DNA of 64,000 nt, from contig CM072337.1 in assembly GCA_036874045.1 (NCBI GenBank), positions 1,612,001-1,676,000 of the forward strand. The letters run 5' to 3'. A model generated the notes under the pieces. That model worked only from the letters and a program-made list of their open reading frames with translations, was not told the origin of the DNA and made no database searches. Both the position numbers and the translations under genes were made by a program. Positions 1-11,984 of this stretch are shown piece after piece. Numbering within the stretch: the stretch's first letter is position 1; every line of letters begins with the position of its first letter. The DNA comes from Cymodocea nodosa. Lineage: Eukaryota; Streptophyta; Magnoliopsida; Alismatales; Cymodoceaceae.

Positions 1-1800
1 CCCATCTCCACAAGCAATTCATTAACATAGCTATAGTTAATGATTTTATAGATCTAACCATAGTCTTCCATAATCCAAAGGACTGCAAACAATGTCCCAC
101 TTGACCAGATGAATCTTGTGGACCTCTAGCAAATTCCCATTCCATAACCATCTCCCAAATTAATATTCCAAAGCTTAAATAACTCTTGCTGGTAGCTTGA
201 AGACGTGGAATACTGGGATGGTACTGAGAACACTCTTTAAAAGCATAATTCTGCCACTAGCTGCAAGGAGTTTTTATTCAATTTTGAACTTAAGAAAGCT
301 AGCATAACTTCCTAAAGTCTCTCACAAAATATTCACGCCAATAAGAGAGCATTTTTGGAAATCAATGTTATGCCCAATTATCATTTCTCGGGATAAACTG
401 CAAAGCCCCCTCACATTTTCCAAAGAGGCACCACAAAAAATAGTGTCGTTGACATACTACAAGATAAGAATGTTCATGTTGGGGACCAAACGTCCAACAC
501 GTAAACCAGCCTTACCCCATTGCCTTCACACACATGAAAGCCAAGGCATTCACACCAAGGTTGAAAAGTAGAAGCGACAGAGTATCCCCTTGTTGGATGC
601 CTCTTCAAAAATGGAAAAACATATCAAATTTGCCATTGAGAAGCACGACCCCTTTGGCCAAGTGAACAATGTTTTCACCCAATGAGTTCATGTGTGAAAG
701 AAGCCATAAGCAATCATTGTGTGCGATAGGAACCACCAATTGATTATTGAGTGTTTTGCTAAAGACAACTTTCAAGAGCAATCCTGCTTTTTAAGACCTA
801 CATACTTGACAAGTAGCTCCGGAGCTATGATAAAGCCATTTGCAAGCGATCTTCTTTTCATAAAGGCCATCTGACAAGGATTGATTATCAAGCCTTCTAA
901 GTTTTCCTCTATTAATTGTGGCAGAGAACAGGACTGCTAGTGAGGTTCCTATAGAATTGTGAGATGCCAATATCCTCCTACCTATCCTCTAAAACAGTTT
1001 CATCAATTCTCACCTTTCATATCTTATTAAGACTTCTCCTTGCAATAGCACTTTTGTGAAAGAATTTGGCATTGTCGTGCCCCTGTTTAAGCCAAATTTC
1101 TCTAGATTTTTGCCTCCAATCACAAATCAACCACATCCAGTTCATGAATAAAGTCCAGGTTAGATATGGGCGTACATCCCTCTTTCAACTCCTGTGATGT
1201 GATTTGTCCCCACAACTCGGTCAATGAATTGGATAGACATAAGGACATCATTCCTTTATTTCTCCAAGTTGTAATCCAATTGTTTATTCAATGCAATAGC
1301 AGCTTGGCAACACTGCTAACCTTTTGGGATGGCCAAAGGATTGCAGTCTTGCCTTCCACCTACCTCCCTTCCATGTGTCCACAACAACGCACCTGAACAA
1401 CTAAATCATAAGCCGTCTTGCCTTCATCTTGAAAGGGCCTTCTTTTACATTTTCCTTCCCTACATCAATGATTAGAGGCAGGTGGTCAGACCCTACCTAA
1501 GCAAGCCCTTTACCCACATGTTGGGGTGTGCCGACTCCCAAATCCTTTCCACCAGGACTCAATCAAATATGAAGAGAATTTGAGGATCGTGAAGGTTGGA
1601 CCAAGTGAAGAAGTGCCACTTAACCGGAAGGTTTAGAAGGGCATTGTTCTCAATCCAATCAAAGAAACACCTCATCCAAGTTGTATGCAGTCATCCTGTA
1701 GATCTCTTCTCTGGGCAGTGAATACAGTTGAAGTGTCCTAGAATCACCCATGTGTGGTTCGAAGAAGTCCAATTGAAGAAAGTTCGGAAATGGAGGTCTT
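1..1800 (-). mobile_element. Decayed L1-type LINE (endonuclease to reverse transcriptase)
   Basis: Read on the minus strand, this stretch gives broken pieces of a plant L1-like non-LTR retrotransposon in the expected order. Near 1700-1760 is an endonuclease piece reading WVILGHFNCIHCPEKRSTG. Near 1430-1475 is SDHLPLIIDVGKENVKEG, the end of the endonuclease fold with its SDH triad. Near 540-600 is RGIQQGDTLSLLLFNLGVN, the reverse transcriptase block usually written RGLRQGDPLSPLLF. Frames are interrupted by stops and shifts, so it is not active. It lies downstream of the reductase gene on the same strand and may sit in one of its introns. The left end is outside the window. Confidence 0.85.
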
Positions 1801-3060
1801 TTCCCTATGCCCATGAGAGTTATAGAATGAAATATTATTTAAAACTGTTAAGCATTATGGGATTGAAGATTGAAAAGAAAAACTTGTAAAGATGAAAAGA
1901 AATGGTGTAAGCCAATCACTAAAATTTTGTAGAGAGAGAAAGCATGGTAGAGGGTGAAGGGAAGAACATCACAAACACAAAGATTTTATGTGATTTAGTT
2001 GAAACCTATATCTATGGGTAGAGAGGATAGCTCAAATCCACCAGGTTTTGGGAGTACACAAAGGTAGGAGAAAGTTAGAAGAGTAGACATTGTTCCCCTT
2101 CAAGGTCTTTTGTCTTGAAAGGGGTCCTTTTTCAAGGTTAGATGACAACAAATGAACATCATTCCAAAACCTAAATCACAAATAACATAGATATACCCAC
2201 CATATTTGGACGTAAGGCAATACATCAAAAACAACAGTGACTTAACCGAACATCCAATCAAACATCAAGTAATTCATTCCATCCATTACAATAGAAATTT
2301 TGGACATTTAGGTTAACATCTAATGGCAACTCGTCAATTCCAGAAGAAATTTCAAACATCCAATGGTAACTCTACCGCCATTAAGTTAAATTCAATGCAC
2401 ACTAAACAAAAATCACAGGTTCCCTTGCAAAACGAAGCTTGGAAAAAAATGATGAAATATTAAGGGTCACTCAAATGAATACTTCATGGTTTTCAAGTTT
2501 TCAAATGCCCATGATGGCATGAGCTACTAGATCTTGTAATTTATATGGTAGTTAGGCCATGTGGTTATTAGGGAAAGCTCAATACTAAAGAGTCACAATG
2601 TAGGGTCTTCAAAATTACAACTAGTTCACTATTGGTTTAAATATTATTGCTGCATTTAGATAAATATAAATATATAGCTCAATTTTTATGTTAGAACCTA
2701 TTGATTATTTTTTTCTCCAATTCTTTATTTTTCTCATATAATTTCAGAACCTACTGAATTCTGCATAGAATCAGTTCTCTAAAATACCATCCAAACACTA
2801 CCTCAAACGTTAATTCACCTACACCCTCAGTCTACTTCCACTGTGAACTTTCTATCATATGCTGCAGTTGATTAAAATCAACTTCAATTGGCCTAAATTT
2901 CCAAAACAACATTTACTTGAGCTTACTTTGGACAAAGGATTTGGTTGCAAGCTTACCCACCATAATATCTTCAGCATTCTTTGGTGGTTCGTTGCTCCAA
3001 TTTATGTGATAAGTAGGGATACTAAGAACCCAAACAACAACAACTACGTTGAGATGCAAA
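1801..3060. other. Non-coding interval, possible reductase intron
   Basis: AT-rich sequence between the LINE and the reductase exons. I see no recognisable coding segment on either strand. In particular, the exon expected to continue the reductase (a NNAG motif) was not found. It is therefore either a long intron or sequence that replaced the rest of the gene. Confidence 0.5.
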
Positions 3061-3069
3061 TCATCTCAC

Positions 3070-3515
3070 CAGTATATCCACGCCTCCGTACTTTTGAACA
3101 ACCCAGTTGGCAAACTCTTCAACAGATGCCTCGTCCGCAACATCTAGCTGACAGCAGTTGATATTCAACATGCCCTCTGCACACATCTTCCTCACCACCT
3201 CTTTGCCTCTTGCTTCATCTGTCGACGTGATAACAACATGCACCCCATGTACCGCAAGCTGGCGTGCAATCTCGTAGCCTATCCCTCTGCTGCTTCCGGT
3301 CACCACAGCCACTGTTTCCGGAGTCCACCACCTCCAACAACAATGAAGCATTTAAACATGATTAGCTGGGGCATTCTATCGAACAGGTGGTATGCATTAC
3401 AACGTAACATACGTTACCTTTGCCGACAGGTATATGGGATTTGGCGTAGGTGGGAAATCTCTTCGAGTCTCCTCTCTCTTCTCTCCTTCGCCAGTTGCTT
3501 CCCTCTCTTTCCCAT
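3070..3515 (-). CDS. Short-chain dehydrogenase/reductase, 5' part (two exons)
   Basis: First 120 residues of a plant SDR of the salutaridine reductase / neomenthol dehydrogenase-like group, NAD(P)H-dependent carbonyl reductases. Exon 1 is 3515-3418 and encodes a basic N-terminus (MGKRGKQLAKERRERRLEEI, then SHLRQIPY). The intron is 3417-3332 (GTAACG..GAG). Exon 2 is 3331-3070 and begins with the family's WWTPETVAVVTG; its TGSSRGIG is the Rossmann-fold cofactor loop TGxxxGxG. It also has the LDVAD segment and ends at VDIL, followed by a GTGAGA donor in phase 0, where the next exon should supply VNNAG. The KERRERR..EEIS..R.IPY leader is typical of the extended members of this group. The catalytic YxxxK part is absent from the window. 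Either the gene continues past the left edge through a LINE-bearing intron, or it is truncated. Confidence 0.72.
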
Positions 3516-4595
3516 GTGGATGTTGGGAAGCCAATCAATCCCTTCTTCTCTTGGCCAAGAAAAGAAGTCTTTTCTGATACAGACGAACATCCAGGAAACC
3601 GCAAGACCGTTAGTTAACGCAAGAGGGTTTTTTTGCACCAATATCCTTCAAAATATTATTATTGTTGTCATTACCTTTTAAAAATTATTTTACTTAAAAT
3701 ATCCTCTTTTTATTCTAACTTTTCTTTTTTTTTTGGGAATGATGACTTTCTATTGTAGATGTTATTGTTAAAAAAGGAATGTAGAGAAGAAAAAGAAAGG
3801 AAGATTAAGTAATCAAAAATCGTATATAGATCTCCAACTTTTATCTACATAGCAATGCTAGAATACAATCTAATTAATCTAATGTAATTATTCTAAAAGT
3901 TGTTATTTTATACTCATGCATGGATAATAATTTTATGCAAATAAAAACTTATAAAGGAAAAATAATCCATACTTCTTCTTCTTCTTCTTCTTCTTTTTTA
4001 AAAAAGAGAGTTTGTTCCTATCATTTCATTTTCACAAATATCCTTGAAATATTATGAAATTTACTAGAATATCCTTGAAAAATAAAATTATTTCAATTGG
4101 GCGCTTCAGTTTAAGAACGTTGACTTTTTAGACTTGTTGGTAACTCCACTATGAGAAATAAAATGGTTAAGTACTGCCTGGGGGTTAGATGGTAGTTCTA
4201 AAAGTTAAAGATTAAGAAAATAATGGAATTGAATTGAATAATAACAACACATGAATGTTGGATTGCAGTGATTAATTAATTCCGTCAAAGGATCGGGGAT
4301 GGATGGCGCAAAAAGAATCGAAGTAGGGAGGAGAGGAAATTAAGATACAAGGGAAGTTTTATTAATGAAAATTGGCATTAATTATAAAAACTAATTAGGT
4401 AAACGATTGATATGAACTACGTCGGTATCAGAGGAATAGCAACGTAGGTCTACTACATCGATCAAGCAGTAATGTAATACTAAACGGACCAGCATAGACT
4501 GAAACAGGTTGATATGAATATGATCGCCACCACACAACTTTTATTTTTCCTTCGGAGGCATCGATCGATCGATCACTCGTCCGTCGGTCGACCGG
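3516..4595. other. Interval between chalcone synthase 3' end and reductase 5' end
   Basis: About 1.1 kb of AT-rich DNA holding the chalcone synthase 3' flank and the presumed reductase promoter. It contains a CTT microsatellite at about 3972-3994 and a short CGAT repeat at about 4560-4574. I found no further reading frame with family resemblance. Confidence 0.6.
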
Positions 4596-6087
4596 TCAAG
4601 CGAGAACGGGCTGGCTGTGGAGGACCACGGTCTCGACGGTGAGCCCCGGGCCGAAGCCGAAGAGGACACCCCACTCCAGCCCTTCTCCTGTGGTGGGCAT
4701 CCCTTCTTCTGCAGACTTCCTTCGCATCTCGTCCATGATGAACACCACGCACGCACTGGACATGTTGCCGTACTCCTTCAGCACCTCCCTCGTCGCCCTC
4801 ATCTTCTCCTCCTTCAGCGACAGCTTCTGCACTACCTGGTCCAAGATGGCCGGACCACCCGGGTGAGCGATCCAGAAAAGCGAGTTCCAGTCGTCGATGC
4901 CCAGAGGAGTGAAGGCGTCGGACAGGCACTTCCCTATGTTCTTCGATATCAGTCCGGGTACGTCCTTCAGCAGGTGGAAGGTTAGACCCACCTCCCTCAG
5001 GTGTCCATCTATCGCTCCTGCAACATCCGGCCATTTCATTTCAGATATATATATCTATACATATGCACACGCAAACCATGCATGCACGATGACTGGGAAA
5101 TGATCGGGAAGAGCTCTTGAATATATATGGACCTTCAGAATCGGGGACGAGAGATTGAGAGGCGGAGACGATCTGGAAGAGAGGGCGTTCGACGGAAGGA
5201 TCGGGATCGGAGCCGATGATAAGGGCGCCGGCACCATCTCCGAACAGGGCCTGGCCGACAAGACTGTCGAGATGGGTCTCGGACGGACCGCGGAAGGTAA
5301 CGGCGGTGATCTCGGAGCAGACAACGAGGACACGGGCGCCACGGTTGTTCTCGGCGAGGTCCTTGGCGACGCGTAGCACGGTGCCGCCGGCGAAGCAGCC
5401 CTGCTGGTACATCATGAGACGCTTGACGGACGGGCGGAGACCGAGGAGCTTGGTGAGCTGGTAATCGGCGCCGGGCATGTCGACGCCGCTGGTCGTGCAG
5501 AAGACGACATGGGTGATCTTGGACTTGGGCTGGCCCCATTCCTTGATCGCCCTCGTCGCCGCTTCTTTCCCCAGCTTGGGCACCTCCACCACCACCAAGT
5601 CTTGCCTTGCGTCGAGCGACGGCGCCATGTACGCGCACATGTTTGGGTTTTCCTTCAGCAAATCTTCTGTCACCAGCATGTGCCTCTTCCTGATCATCGA
5701 CTTCTCACCTGTACGTTTTGATTCCCGTCATCCATGCACATAGTAATTACTAACAGTTTTATCAGAATATCTGCACGTATATGTCCATGAAATATATATA
5801 TATATTATTTCACTGTCAAACGCCAACGACGAGCGCTTCTGTGATAACTTGAGAGAAGCAAAATCTAAACTAGCATGAAAAGGGCGGAGGCAGCGCTACA
5901 TACACATGCGCTTGAACTTCTCCTTGAGGTCGGTGAGGTGCTCGCTCTTGGTGATGCGGAAGTAGTAATCGGGGTAGTCGGCCTGGTACAAGGCATTGGG
6001 CGGGGTGGCGGTGCCGATGGCCAGCACGGTGGCTGGGCCCTTGGCCCTCTGTGCCTGGCGGATCTCTTCCATCCTTTTGTTCTCCAT
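4596..6087 (-). CDS. CHS: Chalcone synthase (type III polyketide synthase)
   Basis: Condenses p-coumaroyl-CoA with three malonyl-CoA to naringenin chalcone, the first step of flavonoid synthesis. Three exons: 6087-5904, 5708-5133 and 5017-4596, giving 393 residues against a usual 389-395. Intron 1 (195 nt) splits the Cys62 codon, the position conserved in almost all CHS genes. Intron 2 (115 nt) is extra and lies in the Gly codon of PDSEG. The catalytic triad is Cys166 (QQGCFAGG), His305 (WIAHPGG) and Asn338 (EYGNMSS). The CHS-type substrate residues [16 protein letters not shown] and [14 protein letters not shown] and the GFGPGL loop are intact, which argues for true CHS rather than stilbene, curcumin or bibenzyl synthase. 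ATG 6087 was chosen because [20 protein letters not shown] aligns with the family start. The exons are GC-rich compared with the surroundings. No lesion seen. Confidence 0.95.
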
Positions 6088-6660
6088 GTCTTCACTCAAC
6101 CACCGTGGAGGAGGAGGAGAAGGAGGAGGTATGTGTGTGCGTGTATTTATATATATATCTAGAGAGAGAGAGAAAGAGAGAGAGAGAGAGGGAAGGAAGC
6201 GGAGGCCGGAGAAGCAGGAGCAGTTGTCGGAGGATGGAGTGGAGAATGAATGCGGCAGAAGAGGCCCGGCCACTCACCGCACTGCCCACTTCCGGCTTCC
6301 TCTGCTGTCGGAGCGATGATGGCGCCGGAAGGACGGAAGAGGAGGAAGATATAGGAGGCTTGGGAAAGCGGGTAGGTTTGATAAACGGGTAGATGGCGAC
6401 CCACGTGGAGGAGGATGGTCACGTGACAGGCCGGCGGCCCACTTCCTTCCTTGGTGGGCCTCGTGTGCGGTGGGTGGTGGTTTTACCTTTTTTTTTAAAA
6501 TTTTATTCTTTAAATGGTTGGTTTTACGTGTGGTGGTGGTGTGCCTTCCACGTGTACGGTGAGATATGAGAGACATCTGACCATCAAACCACCCTGACGA
6601 AGGTGACCGGTAGATCTTCCGGTCCACGTGCGCGTCCGGGGTTGACGGATTGTTGAGAAA
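6088..6660 (-). promoter_or_regulatory. Chalcone synthase promoter with four G-boxes and an H-box/MYB site
   Basis: Upstream of the CHS ATG are four exact CACGTG G-boxes at 6402-6407, 6420-6425, 6549-6554 and 6625-6630. An ACCTACC motif (MYB recognition element / H-box core) lies on the gene's strand at 6377-6371. Two TATA candidates are seen: TATAAATA at 6151-6144, which would give a leader of roughly 30 nt, and a weaker TATATC near 6350. In known CHS promoters, G-box plus MYB site forms the light-response unit bound by HY5-type bZIP and MYB factors. That this copy is light-regulated is an inference from the motifs. Confidence 0.7.
6157..6191. repeat. GA microsatellite in CHS promoter
   Basis: A nearly pure GA/CT run lies just upstream of the nearer TATA candidate. 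CT-rich tracts are common near plant transcription starts, so it may be part of the core promoter. Confidence 0.85.
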
Positions 6661-7740
6661 GGCTGGGAAGTAGCGCACACACGCACGCTCAATCTTTCCA
6701 CGCTGGAAATTTTAATTTAAAACCGATGGTATAAGCTCCAAATATGCATTTATTTGGTTCAATTTTAATATTCGTTACCATACGAAACCCATCATCTGCC
6801 TCCAAATCCTCTTTCACGAGGGCAGAATTGAAAATCTTTCCATGCACGAGGTTGAAGATGAAAAAACTGCATGATGCAATGGATTGCCCTTCTTTCTTTC
6901 TCTTTTAACATTGAAATCTCAATTTAGAATCGATTGTGTTATGCAAGTCAGTCAGGCTTGTCTACGTATGAGACCATTGGACGGTCTCTTTTACCCATGA
7001 TCTTATTTTACGCTACAAGTAATGTTTTACGTAAAAAGATTTATCATTGCATAAGCCCTGGCTTTTTCATAAATCTATCCAACAATATAATTACTTAATT
7101 AGTACATTCAACCAGTTTTTTAACTAGTTGGTTAGATTTCTTATTTTTACCAACTTTTAAAAGGCATTTTCACATGTATTTTCAATGGTAGTTGTAGATT
7201 TTTACTTGAATAACAAATACTATTAGCAACTTGAAATTACAGGATAGCGTTCCAACCACCCATTATTGGAAAATGAATCACATTGAGATCAACAGGAACA
7301 AAAGCGTTTGCAGTCACTTATTAACCCTAATTCCATTACAAGCACGCTAAACTGTTCTCCAAAGTCCATGCACCATGAGGTGTTTTTTTAATTTTTGTTT
7401 GTTGGTATCATTTTTCTTTTTTGACATGACCGAGGTTACTGTTCCCTGATTACACCTATTGCATGTATTGATTCCACAGCCCTGCAATGTTTCTTTTATA
7501 TCTTACTTTGATTAATTGGTGTTCCTGAATTTTCTACTTTGAATCTTTCATTGATTCCTTTGTATCTTCCATTCTTCTTCTCCTTTTTTCCGTAGTGAGG
7601 GTTAATGTGTGGATTATTGTGGCTTGTTCATTATTAACTAGTGATGATTTGCAAACTGCTAATTATTTTCTGTAAGGTGTGGGTTGTGTCTTACTTATTT
7701 TCTCGTACTCCTCCTTCAGTCTTTTTTTATTTCTTCTCGT
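6661..7740. other. Intergenic, nothing recognised
   Basis: AT-rich DNA upstream of chalcone synthase. I see no reading frame with family resemblance and no clear repeat. Confidence 0.5.
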
Positions 7741-8110
7741 CTCTTACTTTTCTCTGATAATTTAAATCACTTCATGAAATGCATAATTTAATCTTTAATC
7801 ACTTTAACCACCTAATCCATCCTTCATCACTTAAGTTAATCCTTAATCAAATCCCTAAATCATCTAATCAAATCATTTAATCACTTAATTAATCCATAAG
7901 TCATGCAATTTAATCGTTTCAATCACTTTAGTCAATCAAAATGCTCAATCAACTTAAGTCTTTAATTGAATCACTTAATTAAAAATCTTTAATCACTTAA
8001 TCAAATCCTTAATTAAATCATCTTGTTTAGTTACTAAATTAATCCTTGAATCACTCACCTTAAAATCTTGATACTTAATAACTTGATCGAACTCATAATC
8101 AATCACTAAA
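7740..8110. repeat. Degenerate AATCACTTAAT-type short repeat
   Basis: Many imperfect copies of a unit resembling AATCACTTAATYAA follow one another, with irregular spacing. This looks like an old, decayed simple or minisatellite array. No coding potential. Confidence 0.6.
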
Positions 8111-8319
8111 ATCATTTTTCCCTGTAACCATCTTTCTTTTCTTTTCTTTTCTTTTCTCATTTCATAATCATTTATTTTTCACCTTTATTTTCTTTCTCCG
8201 TAATCACTTTCCTACACCCAAGTCTAACCTAACTGTAACTCCATGGAACTTGAATTACTCTATTTGCCCGGTTTGAAACAAACACTTGACTCCTCATGAT
8301 TTTTGACTCATCCATGGCT

Positions 8320-8720
8320 TGATGTAAGTTATCAAGTATGAGACTAATATAAGTCTACATTGGAAGTATGACATTCTAGTAAAGGTTTTGACATAGGAGT
8401 GAAGTCTCCTTCTTATTAGACTCGTCATTTGGAATGGATTCTCTTAAGGCTTATATCAAATGGCACATCAGAGTCAGCACACCCTAAACTAAAACTATTA
8501 GATAAGAGACTAAAAGGTACACTTTAAAAAAGTATGGGAGAGACATCAATGTAAAGAGTATGATGGAAATGATATGAGATAATTAGGTGTAAGACTAATA
8601 GTCTCAACATTGAAAATATGAGATTCTGATGCAGTCTTGATATAAAAGTGGATTTTTTTCTTTCTTTCTTTTATTAGATTGGTCTTTTAGGATGCGTTCT
8701 TCTAAGACTTGTATCATGAC
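8320..8720. repeat. Pair of diverged direct repeats
   Basis: The blocks at about 8330-8460 and 8595-8725 share the order: GAGACTAATA, CATTG.AA.TATGA, ATTAGA(C/T)T.GTC, then TTCT.(T)AAG(G/A)CTT(A/G)TATCA. They are probably fragments of one transposable element family. Nothing codes. Confidence 0.4.
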
Positions 8721-9059
8721 TTTCCTTCCCCAAGATCTTCTTCGGTTCCAAAATTTCAGAAACCTCTCTTCAACCCAAGGAAACCCTAGAGGACACAAGC
8801 CAGTCTCCCAAGGAAAAGGAAAATTGGAGCCCCTTGTCAATTTTGGGGTGATTCCATGAATCTCCTACCCTTATGTGTTTTCCATTGCATTTCTTCTTCT
8901 TTTTTTAATAATCTTCACTTAACCATTAGGGTATCTGTATCTATGTGTAGTCGCCTATGGACCTCTAATCAAATTTATTGATGCCTGGCTTATTCCATTC
9001 GAGTCATCGTATTCGTATGCCTTCCTTCTCATTTAATTTTTTCCTTCTTACGTGTATGC

Positions 9060-10320
9060 AAATTATATTAAACTAATTTCACCACAATCATGTTGCATGT
9101 CACATTAAATCATTTTCTTACGTTGCATATCATTATCATTTTAATCATTTTGTGTATCATCATATTAAATCTTTATCATATAATCGTGCTCTTCACCTGT
9201 TAAACCCTTAACATATGATCACATCCCATGAATTCTAAACCATTAACATTTTTAGTCATATTCCATGCATTTAAAATCTCCATCATTTAATCACTTTCTC
9301 GCACAGATACTAAATCTTTTTTTTTCTTCCATATTAAGCGGTTGTCATATTATACCCCACGCATATTGAAATCAATGCCATCCATCCACATTTCGTTCGT
9401 AGGTGAATCGATATTATATAATCACATTTCATCATATATATATATATATATATATATACATGGGATTAAATTTTATCTCATGTTTAGTCATCATATATAG
9501 CGCATATTAAGTCATTATCATATAGTCATATTTTCATCTCATAATTAATACATCATTACCCAACCATATTACACATATACATGCATCTCATAATCATTCA
9601 ATCATAACCCATCCACACATAAAATCTAAATCTTTCCTAAAAGCATCCATTTTGAAATCTTTATTTAAATCATGCATCATTATATAGATTATTAATCGAT
9701 CAATTCGTATATTTCATCACTTGAGGGACCGGTACCAATCTTTCATTTCATCTACGTAAACTCAGGCATTTCGTAAGTATAAATCCACGCATCATATAAT
9801 CACACATTCATGCATTTTATAAACATAGATTCATATGCTTCATAATCACGTATACATGCATCTTATAATCACATTCCATATATATTCACGTCACTATGCG
9901 TCTTATAATCATATATTAGAACGACGTATTCATGTGATTATGAATTAAAATATCTATTCATGCATCCTTAGAAACATTTATACGTGCACTTGTCATTTAC
10001 GCCTAACGTTCCATTCATGCATTTACCATATATATACTTTACTTTGTCATTCATGCATACTTTTCATATATACACTCATGTCATATTTGAACTTACCATA
10101 TCTGCATCCGATAAATGTACTTACCATATCTGTATTTTCTATATTTTCACTTACCATATATGCACTTTCCATAAATTAATCTACTTATCATATAGCCACT
10201 TTTTACATATGCACACAAAATGCCCTTCATGCATACATGCCATATAAGCACACCTCTATTTATATTCATGTCTATCTATATATGTAAATTCATGCATCTT
10301 CTTATTTTGTCATTTTATTT
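9060..10320. repeat. Long degenerate CAT/ATA-rich repeat field with (AT)n
   Basis: Loose repeats built around ATAATCACATTCATGCAT and TTACCATATATGCA run through the whole interval. A pure (AT)n run of about 26 bp lies at 9434-9459. Short reading frames here are repeat artefacts rich in His, Ile and Tyr. Confidence 0.65.
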
Positions 10321-11984
10321 CTTGTTTTCATCTTATGTTATATGGTTTAGCATTTAATCAAGTCTTGCTATTTAATTATATTCATTCTATTTTGCTTTGT
10401 TGGTCCTAGACTAATTTAAGTACTTAGAATATTTTCCTTTACACCTACATGTGAATGAAAAATAATTATATGACTTTTCCTTCCTTCTAATCTCTATAGA
10501 TTTTTTATCTTTTCTTTTTGCTCTCACCTCTTTCTCAAGATACTTAAATGATCTTATCCACCAACTTGGTCAAAAGTATTGACAGAGACAAAATACATAA
10601 TGTCCACACATAATTTTTAGATAGGTACACACAATTAATATTTGCCAACACCTAAATAAAACCAACACTACTGTCCACGAGCACTACACGACAACACCTA
10701 AGTAGATGCTTAGTAGTAAATGTAAATATATCAATCAAGAAATTAAATAATATAAACCTATGAGGTGTTTTAACACATTCTCTATACTTACCCAAAACAC
10801 TTATCTAAACTTCAAATCTATAAACTTAAACATTTCATCCATTTAGGAGTTACTTTGCACTTACATATAATTTTTTCCTAGTTTACCCTTAATTAGATGA
10901 ATTAATTATTCTAATTCATTTCCTCTCCTCTCACCCTTTGTAGAAGAGATGGTAGTAGTAGCAAAGGTCATGTTTTGTAAAAATAGTGTTACATAACTTA
11001 AACTATAACAATGGAGTTGTAGAAGAGTAGTAAAACTACACTTTAGTAGCGAAAAGCATCGCTAGCTTACGTTGGAAGAAAAGAGGAGAATGAAGTCACC
11101 ACTAGTCTAATTCAATGGTAAACTAGGAAACCTTATATGCAAAGGTAAAATGATTCTTAGGTGTTGAATAAGGCTAGAGTATTGAAGTGTAGGTAAGTAT
11201 TTTGAGTACACATAAGGAATATATTAGACACCTCACATATTCAAATACTTAGCCTTTTACTTATCTCTATAAGGTTAAATTACTTATACTAATAATGGAT
11301 GCAATCATAATTTTTTATTTATAATAATAAGGTAGATTGAAATAAAGGAAAACCTTAGTGAAAGACATCACCAACAGGCAAACGTCCAAAATAATTAAAG
11401 AATACGATCAAATTAGTCTCCAAACAAAAGACAAAGAACTAAGGGAGGCCTTATACCTATCCTATTGTGCCCACTAATATCAGTAGCGCCCACACTTTGT
11501 GGTACCATGTCCACTAATGTCAGTAGTGCCCACACCATTAATGCTAGTAGTGACCACCTATACATTATGCCTATTCCTATGATAAATATATGGTGAGCAC
11601 TGCCATTAATGTCTTTAAAGGAGATTTGTATAATTGCAATATGACAAGAAGGAATTTATTTTTCATTAGATTCTGGTTAGGACCTGTTTGTACATAGAAT
11701 TTATTTTTCGACAGAAAATGAATTCCATCTCTAGTTCAACTTTGGGAAAAAAAATTTACAAATCTTAAGTTTGGAATCCTTCAAAATTCAAATATATAAT
11801 AATGATTTTAACTAAGATCTTATTTTATTGTGGTGACGTAATGATCTTATTTTACAATTTCAACTAAGATCTTCTACTTTTAAATTTTTTGATCTTGAGA
11901 ATAATCATGGAATACATGGATGTAGATATATATTTATATTTTTACATATACTTGATTTTGATAAATGATATATATTTAATTAAT
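10321..11984. other. Intergenic AT-rich DNA with short GCCCACTAAT repeats
   Basis: No gene recognised. At about 11465-11575, three or four imperfect copies of a roughly 30-bp unit around TGCCCACTAATRTCAGTAG occur. Near 11677 a GGACCTGTTTGTACATAG motif resembles the end of a PIF/Harbinger-like element, but no partner end could be fixed. Confidence 0.4.

Noticed and set aside
5055..5721. Several open frames of 60-167 codons overlapping the chalcone synthase exons on both strands
   Set aside because: They are other-frame readings of GC-rich CHS exons. Only the CHS frame shows family motifs and splice consistency.
6092..6422. Frames of 65-113 codons in the CHS promoter, rich in Arg/Glu or Ser/Leu
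   Set aside because: They are translations of the GA/CT microsatellite and G-rich promoter sequence, without homology.
9984..10247. An 87-codon frame rich in His, Phe and Tyr
   Set aside because: It runs through degenerate CAT/ATA repeats; the composition is a product of the repeat.
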